A DNA stretch of 64,000 nt, from the NCBI GenBank assembly GCA_964453115.1, contig CAYVRT010000019.1, positions 1-64,000 of the forward strand, read 5' to 3'. Below are positions 59,185 through 64,000 of the stretch, in pieces (the first letter of the stretch is position 1; each line of letters opens with the position of its first letter). The notes below the pieces were generated by a model. It was not told the origin of the DNA and did not search any database. It worked only from the letters and a program-made list of their open reading frames with translations. The DNA comes from JAIWNK01 sp964453115. GTDB lineage: Bacteria; Chloroflexota; Anaerolineae; Anaerolineales; Anaerolineaceae. The translations under genes were made by a program, and so were the position numbers.

Positions 59185-60020
59185 TTCGTTTCTGCCTCAT
59201 ACGGGAGAGATACACCATCCGGTTGACAGGTGGGGCAAAAATGTGTGCCACGTTGCCCGACCCGGCAGCGGATGATGAGCGTGCCACACACCAGGCAGGC
59301 CTGTCCGGTGCGCTGATAGACTCGAAAATAGTTCTGAAAACTACCGCCGCGATAGACCCAATCAATGCTTGCACCATTGCGGCGGATGCCCTCTTGCAAG
59401 GCGGCCCGGATTGCAGTCAACAAGCGCTCCGCTTCCACCAGGGTCAAGGTATCCGAACGGCGCAACGGGTGCAGCCCGGCGCGGTGCAGCGCCTCATCGG
59501 TGTAGATATTGCCCAACCCGGCCAAAAAATGCTGGTCGAGCAGCAATGGCTTCAATTGCCGTCGCACGCGTTGCAGGCGCGCCCACAAGGCCGCACCGGT
59601 CAGCATCTCATCCAGCGGCTCGGGCCCCAAATCTGCCAGGGCTGCCACCGCATCTTCCACCCACCAGGCACGCCCAAACTTGCGCGGGTCATTGAAGGCC
59701 AGCTGCTCCCCATCCTCAAACACAAGTCGCAAGCGATCATGCGGTTGCGGGGCTGCTGTTTGCGCTTCCAGGCGCAAATCGCCGCTCATCCGCAAATGCA
59801 GCAGCAATGCCCCAGCATCAAATTGCAGCACAATCCACTTTGCCCGGCGAGATACACTGCGCACCTGCTGCCCGGCCAGGCAATCGCCCAAAGCCTGTGC
59901 TTCCGCGCCGCGCAGCATCGGCGGCCACAGCACCTGCACCCCCGTCACACGCCGTCCCGGCAACGCCCCGCCATCGCAAAGCCGGCGCACAATCGTTTCG
60001 ACTTCGGGCAGTTCAGGCAT
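59181..60020 (-). CDS. mutM: Formamidopyrimidine-DNA glycosylase MutM (Fpg)
   Basis: 279 residues. Starts MPELPEVETIVRRL (Pro2 nucleophile, Glu3), RAKWIVLQFD carries the catalytic Lys, H2TH region AGLGNIYTDEALHRAGLHP, and C-terminal zinc finger CLVCGTLIIRCRVGQRGTHFCPTC. It removes 8-oxoguanine from DNA. It begins 6 nt after prs and overlaps the next gene by 4 nt. Confidence 0.96.
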   Translation of the reverse strand: MPELPEVETIVRRLCDGGALPGRRVTGVQVLWPPMLRGAEAQALGDCLAGQQVRSVSRRAKWIVLQFDAGALLLHLRMSGDLRLEAQTAAPQPHDRLRLVFEDGEQLAFNDPRKFGRAWWVEDAVAALADLGPEPLDEMLTGAALWARLQRVRRQLKPLLLDQHFLAGLGNIYTDEALHRAGLHPLRRSDTLTLVEAERLLTAIRAALQEGIRRNGASIDWVYRGGSFQNYFRVYQRTGQACLVCGTLIIRCRVGQRGTHFCPTCQPDGVSLPYEAETK

Positions 60021-60026
60021 TCGTCC

Positions 60027-61010
60027 CTACTCGTTGAACAACTCGCCAACACTGCGCCCTTCATTGGCGCGGCGGATGACCTCGGCCAGCAAGTCGGCAA
60101 CCGTTAAAATACGCAACCGCCCGCCAAAAATGGTCATCTTTTCCAGGCCAATCGGCACCGAATCGGTTGTGATGAACTCCGTCACCGGCAAAGCGGCCAT
60201 GCGCTCAGCTGCGCTAGCCGAAAGCACCGGATGCACAAAAGAGACATACACATCCCGCGCCCCGCGCTCGCGCACCAAGTTGACGGCCTGGACAATGGAG
60301 CCGCCAGTATCAATCTCATCATCCACCAGAATGACATCCCGCCCGTTCACATCACCAATCAGGTTCAGGGCCTGTGCCCTGGAATCGTTGCCCGTGCGAC
60401 GTTTTTCGATGAAATTGAGCGGCAGGTTGAGTGTGGCAGCGTAGTTGCGGGCCTTCTTGGCAAAGCCCAGGTCAGCCGCCACCACAACTGGCGAATGCAT
60501 TTGTGGCATTTTATCGCGGAGATAGGCCGTCAAAATATAAAAGGCCGTCAACACATCGCCCGGAATGGAGAAAAAGCCCTGAATTTGTGAGGCGTGCAAA
60601 TCAAGCGTGATATAGCGGTCGGCCCCAGCGACTTGAATCATATCCGCAATCAGGCGGGCCGTAATGGGGACGCGTGGCTGATCTTTTTTATCCGAGCGGG
60701 CATAGCACAAATAGGGAATGACCGCCGTAATGCGCGCGGCTGAATCCAGGCGCAAGGTTTGCATCAGGATGAGCAATTCCATCAAGTTGCGGTGCACCGG
60801 CGCCGAAGTCGTTTGAATGACGTAACAATCCTGACCACGCACGCTGCCATGCAGCTTGACAAACAGGTTCTCATTCGGGAAGCTGACAATCTCGCGTTCG
60901 CACAGGGGCTGATTCAAATAACGCGCCACTCGCTCTGCCAGCTGCGGGCAGGCTGTGCCAGCATAGAGCTTGATATTGCCATACTGCATTCGCTCATGAC
61001 GCACGTTCAT
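60027..61010 (-). CDS. prs: Ribose-phosphate pyrophosphokinase
   Basis: 327 residues. Substrate/ATP region FPNENLFVKLHGSVRGQDCYVIQT, YLCYARSDKKDQPRVPITARLIADM, LDLHASQIQGFF, and the PRPP loop DVILVDDEIDTGGSI. It makes PRPP for nucleotide, His and Trp synthesis. GGAGG lies 4-5 nt before the ATG; the gene overlaps the GNAT gene by 17 nt. Confidence 0.95.
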   Translation of the reverse strand: MNVRHERMQYGNIKLYAGTACPQLAERVARYLNQPLCEREIVSFPNENLFVKLHGSVRGQDCYVIQTTSAPVHRNLMELLILMQTLRLDSAARITAVIPYLCYARSDKKDQPRVPITARLIADMIQVAGADRYITLDLHASQIQGFFSIPGDVLTAFYILTAYLRDKMPQMHSPVVVAADLGFAKKARNYAATLNLPLNFIEKRRTGNDSRAQALNLIGDVNGRDVILVDDEIDTGGSIVQAVNLVRERGARDVYVSFVHPVLSASAAERMAALPVTEFITTDSVPIGLEKMTIFGGRLRILTVADLLAEVIRRANEGRSVGELFNE

Positions 61011-61551
61011 GGTTCCTCCCCGCTTCCCATTCGCTACGCAAAACGCTCATCATCAGCACGTCCACATAGCGCCCATATTTGTACATATCCTGCCGCAAAA
61101 GACCTTCCTGCACAAAGCCAACCGCCCGATACGAACGGATGGCGCGCTCATTATCCGCATGGACTTGCAGGTAAATGCGGTTCAGGTTCAACATTCCAAA
61201 GCCATAGTCCAGCATCAAGGCCATTGCTTTGCGGCCCCAGCCCTTGCCCAGGCAATCTTTCTCGCCAATCAAAATGCCCACTTCTGCCGAATGGTTAAAC
61301 ACATCCAACTCGTGAAAGCTGATGTTGCCAATATGCCGCCATTCCTGCCCGTTTTGCACCTCAATCCCCAGCACCTGTTCATTGGGTGCCCGCTGCACCA
61401 TGCGGTCGTACCATTGTTCTTCTGCCGCCAGTGACATGGGAGAGCGCACCAACAAATACTGCGATACCTCACGGTCGTTAATCCACACCACACAGCGCGC
61501 CATGTCGCTGCGCTCCAATGCCCGCAGGCGGATCCCTTGCCCAAGAATCAT
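60994..61551 (-). CDS. GNAT N-acetyltransferase, RimJ/RimL-like
   Basis: 185 residues, complete GNAT fold: IRLRALERSDMARCVVWIND, GIEVQNGQEWRHIGNISFHE, the acetyl-CoA loop KGWGRKAMALMLDYGF, and NLNRIYLQVHADNERAIRSYRAVGF. The substrate could be a protein N terminus or a small molecule. AAGGAG lies 8 nt before the ATG. Located between aspS and prs in one operon. Confidence 0.88.
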   Translation of the reverse strand: MILGQGIRLRALERSDMARCVVWINDREVSQYLLVRSPMSLAAEEQWYDRMVQRAPNEQVLGIEVQNGQEWRHIGNISFHELDVFNHSAEVGILIGEKDCLGKGWGRKAMALMLDYGFGMLNLNRIYLQVHADNERAIRSYRAVGFVQEGLLRQDMYKYGRYVDVLMMSVLRSEWEAGRNHERAS

Positions 61552-61569
61552 GGTTTTTTCTCCTTCCAG

Positions 61570-62889
61570 TTACGGGTTGAGGCGTGTTGGCCCACGGAAC
61601 AGGTAGACCGTCTCGCGAATGTTGTTAATGCCCAACAAGACCATGAGCAGGCGCGACAGCCCCAACCCAAAGCCGCCATGCGCTGGACAACCATAGCGGA
61701 AGAAATCAAGGTAGAACTGAATCGGTTCCAGGTGCAGCCCTTTCTCCAGGGCCTGCTTTTCCAGCACCTCAACGCGATGCTCGCGCTGTGCGCCGGTTGT
61801 AATTTCCAACCCCGAGGCCAACAGGTCATAGCTGCGGGTCAGGCCAGGGTTTTCGGGGTGACGCATGTGATAGAAGGGCCGGACTGCAATCGGCCAATCG
61901 GTGACAAAGACAAAGTCATGGTCAAAGGCTTCTTTGACATAAGCACCCAGTTCCCGTTCACCGCCCGGGTCAATATCGCCCTTCTTTTCGGGTGGCAGCT
62001 GATAGCCGCGCTCTTTGAGGATGCGCACCGCCTCGGCCATGGGAATGCGCGGGAACGGCAGGGTGGGAATAACAATTTCCCGCCCCAACAGCTGTGCAAT
62101 TACATCTCCCAATTCATCCTTGACGCGCCGGTAGGTATATTGCAACCAGCGCTCCTGAAAGGCCATCACATCCTCGTGCGACTCAATCCAGGACATTTCC
62201 ATATCCACGCCGGTGAATTCGGTCATGTGCCGCGAGGTGAAAGATGGGTCGGCGCGGAAGACCGGGCCAATCTCAAACACGCGGTCAAAACCAGCGGCCA
62301 TTGCCATCTGCTTGTAAAACTGTGGTGATTGCGCCAAATAGGCCTTGCGGTCAAAGTAATCAATGGTGAACAGTTCTGCGCCGCTCTCACTTGGGGTGCC
62401 CATAATCTTGGGCGAATGGATTTCAATGAAGCGGTTTTGCAACCAGTATTCACGCATCGCCTGCTCAACCAACGTTTGCACCTGGAAGAGAAGCAAGTTC
62501 TGGGCGCGGCGCAAATCCAGGTAGCGCCAATCGAGGCGAATATCAATCGCCGGCAAGGTCTCGGCGAAGGGGTCAATCGGCAAGGGGGAAACAGCCAGGT
62601 TTTCCACCGTCAGGGTTTCGAGCTGCACTTCCAACCCACCCAGCTTGACAACCGGGTTATCGGCCACGGTGCCGGTAATCGTCAGCGCACTTTCGGTCGT
62701 CAGCGCGGAAATGCGCTCTGCCATTTGCGAGTCGTTCGGCTTATAAAAGGCTACCTGCGCCAGGCCAGTCGTATCGCGCAAAATGAGAAATTGCATCTTC
62801 TTCTGGTCGCGCAGCGTCTGCAAATGTCCTTGCAGTTTCACGCGCTGCCCAACCATTTGACGCAAATCTTTAATCCAGGTTCGTTCCAT
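61570..62889 (-). CDS. aspS: Archaeal-type aspartyl-tRNA synthetase (likely non-discriminating)
   Basis: 439 residues. An OB fold (VKLQGHLQTLRDQKKMQFLILRD) leads directly into class II motifs: motif 2 FEIGPVFRADPSFTSRHMTEFTGVDMEM and motif 3 GGFGLGLSRLLMVLLG. The bacterial GAD insertion is missing, so this is the shorter archaeal/eukaryotic-like AspRS, often charging both tRNA-Asp and tRNA-Asn where GatCAB is present. AsnRS is excluded by the absence of its extra motifs, though the two are close. GGAG lies 7 nt before the ATG. Confidence 0.9.
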   Translation of the reverse strand: MERTWIKDLRQMVGQRVKLQGHLQTLRDQKKMQFLILRDTTGLAQVAFYKPNDSQMAERISALTTESALTITGTVADNPVVKLGGLEVQLETLTVENLAVSPLPIDPFAETLPAIDIRLDWRYLDLRRAQNLLLFQVQTLVEQAMREYWLQNRFIEIHSPKIMGTPSESGAELFTIDYFDRKAYLAQSPQFYKQMAMAAGFDRVFEIGPVFRADPSFTSRHMTEFTGVDMEMSWIESHEDVMAFQERWLQYTYRRVKDELGDVIAQLLGREIVIPTLPFPRIPMAEAVRILKERGYQLPPEKKGDIDPGGERELGAYVKEAFDHDFVFVTDWPIAVRPFYHMRHPENPGLTRSYDLLASGLEITTGAQREHRVEVLEKQALEKGLHLEPIQFYLDFFRYGCPAHGGFGLGLSRLLMVLLGINNIRETVYLFRGPTRLNP

Positions 62890-62922
62890 AATAGCTCTCC
62901 ATTTTCATAGCAATTGCCTGCA

Positions 62923-62928
62923 ATTATA
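62923..62928 (-). promoter_or_regulatory. -10 element of the aspS operon
   Basis: TATAAT on the minus strand (62928-62923), about 34 nt before the aspS start, without a clear -35. Confidence 0.45.
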
Positions 62929-62967
62929 GCCCGATTCCGCTAAAAAATGGAGAAACTGAACAAACTG

Positions 62968-63978
62968 CTACGCCCCGCCAAGCAGCCGATCCAGAGCGGC
63001 ATAGGGCGAAAGCTGCCGGGCTGCCAGCTGCTCAAAGACCTGCGCATAGAGGCCGTCGGGCAGGCTCTGCTGCCAGCGTTGCATCAGTGTCGCCTGCACC
63101 AGCATCTCCAATTCGGTTTGCAATCGGGCTGCCTCGCGGCGGGCCCATTCGCCGCTGCGCCGCAAATAGTCGGCGTGCTGATCCACCGCCTGCATCAACT
63201 CCAGCACGCCCAACCCGGTTGTTGCCACCAGGCGCAGCACCGGCGGCAGCCACCATTCGAAGGGCGCTTCCACTGCCCCCACATCCCCCCCGCTGCCATG
63301 ATGCCCAGCAAAGGCCCGGCGCGTGGGGTGCGCCAGTTCCAGCATGGCACGCAGGGCGCGCTCGGTGTTGTCCACTCCGGGCCGGTCGGCCTTGTTGACC
63401 ACCAGTACATCGGCGATCTCCAAAATGCCCGCCTTAATCGCCTGAATATCATCGCCCATGCCGGGCGATTCGACCACCAGGGTTGTGTGTGCGAGGCGCG
63501 CAATATCCACTTCCGATTGGCCAGCCCCAACGGTCTCGATCAGAATCAGGTCAAAACCAGCAGCATCCAGCACCTGCACCACATCAGCCGTGCTGCGGGC
63601 CAACCCGCCCAGTGCACCGCGCGCCGCCATCGAGCGGATGAAGACCCCCGGGTCACCGGTCAGGTCACGCATCCGCACCCGGTCCCCCAACACTGCCCCG
63701 CCCGTGAACGGGCTGGAAGGATCTACCGCCACCACCGCCACGCGGCGCGGCAATTCACCCGGCGGCGGATGCCGATAGGCATAGGCCAGACGGTTGACCA
63801 GGGATGATTTTCCCGTCCCCGGGCTGCCCGTCACCCCGACCAAGTGCGCCCTGCCCGTATGTGGGAACAAATCATTCAGCGCCAGCCGCCCAGCAGGAGT
63901 CTGGTTCTCCACCTGCGTCAACAGGCGCGCCAGAGCCAGGCGGTCTCCCGCCAGCACACCCTCGCTCGCGCTGCTCAT
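62968..63978 (-). CDS. meaB: Methylmalonyl-CoA mutase-associated GTPase MeaB
   Basis: 336 residues, SIMIBI GTPase. Walker A GVTGSPGTGKSSLVNRL, VVAVDPSSPFTGGAVLGDRVRM, LIETVGAGQSEVDIA, and base-specific VNKADRPG. The protein guards and reloads adenosylcobalamin in methylmalonyl-CoA mutase, so the cell uses B12 beyond NrdJ; the mutase genes are not in the window. ATG 63978 is used; a TTG at 63984 is possible. Its promoter lies off the window or in an upstream gene. Confidence 0.93.
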   Translation of the reverse strand: MSSASEGVLAGDRLALARLLTQVENQTPAGRLALNDLFPHTGRAHLVGVTGSPGTGKSSLVNRLAYAYRHPPPGELPRRVAVVAVDPSSPFTGGAVLGDRVRMRDLTGDPGVFIRSMAARGALGGLARSTADVVQVLDAAGFDLILIETVGAGQSEVDIARLAHTTLVVESPGMGDDIQAIKAGILEIADVLVVNKADRPGVDNTERALRAMLELAHPTRRAFAGHHGSGGDVGAVEAPFEWWLPPVLRLVATTGLGVLELMQAVDQHADYLRRSGEWARREAARLQTELEMLVQATLMQRWQQSLPDGLYAQVFEQLAARQLSPYAALDRLLGGA

Positions 63979-64000
63979 CGCCAACTAACCGACCAACGCT

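Overview
The window reads as bacterial chromosome of moderately high GC, densely packed and mostly operonic, with two 100-N scaffold gaps. The cell is a peptidoglycan-making bacterium with a full division cluster, a class II (B12-dependent) ribonucleotide reductase, many lipoproteins with short signal peptides, an archaeal-type aspartyl-tRNA synthetase and MeaB. No marker gene names the taxon. This gene mix and the dcw arrangement fit a Chloroflexota (Anaerolineae-like) draft or metagenome-assembled genome best; that is inference.

Layout. 1-3.6 kb: an RsbW-like anti-sigma kinase divergent from a cNMP-binding/histidine-kinase fusion, then a class V aminotransferase and a half-size EamA transporter. 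3.6-25.3 kb: mraZ-rsmH-ftsL-ftsI-murF-mraY-murD-ftsW-murG-cvpA-like-murC-orf73-murB-ddl-ftsQ-ftsA-ftsZ, then nrdR-nrdJ. murE is absent from the cluster. mraZ is preceded by a clear sigma70 promoter and three AAAGTGGTTA boxes, very likely the MraZ autoregulatory operator. 25.3-29.9 kb: a structured leader with a 17-codon ORF, then rsgA and an RNHCP-domain gene, then yebC-ruvC-spoU-ruvA, closed by a strong bidirectional terminator.

30-46.6 kb holds mixed accessory and housekeeping genes: a beta-propeller lipoprotein, an MFS carrier, methyltransferases including an RlmD-like enzyme with an apparently leaderless promoter, a BaiN-like flavoprotein, a Kef-type antiporter, a second D-Ala-D-Ala-ligase-like ATP-grasp enzyme, a Moco-domain-like lipoprotein followed by WtpA/WtpB-like tungstate or molybdate transport genes without an ATPase, and two poorly known genes. 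46.6-52.7 kb is a peptide-type ABC operon on the minus strand (SBP-B-C-D-F) whose C permease carries an extra block of about 105 hydrophobic residues. 52.9-57.2 kb has a TetR/quinone-oxidoreductase pair divergent from a thiolase/SDR pair, with a 32-bp palindrome covering a consensus promoter. 57.3-64 kb: a cNMP-only protein with an Nfu scaffold protein, then a minus-strand housekeeping operon (aspS, GNAT, prs, mutM, two small genes) and meaB.

The most distinctive signals are regulatory or repeat-based rather than a new gene cassette: the MraZ operator with an extra palindrome inside the promoter, the rsgA leader, the structured ftsZ-nrdR intergenic region, and short GCCC...GGGC peptide-coding repeats that recur in the flexible parts of FtsQ, FtsZ and NrdJ. 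I did not see CRISPR, phage, IS or rRNA/tRNA genes.
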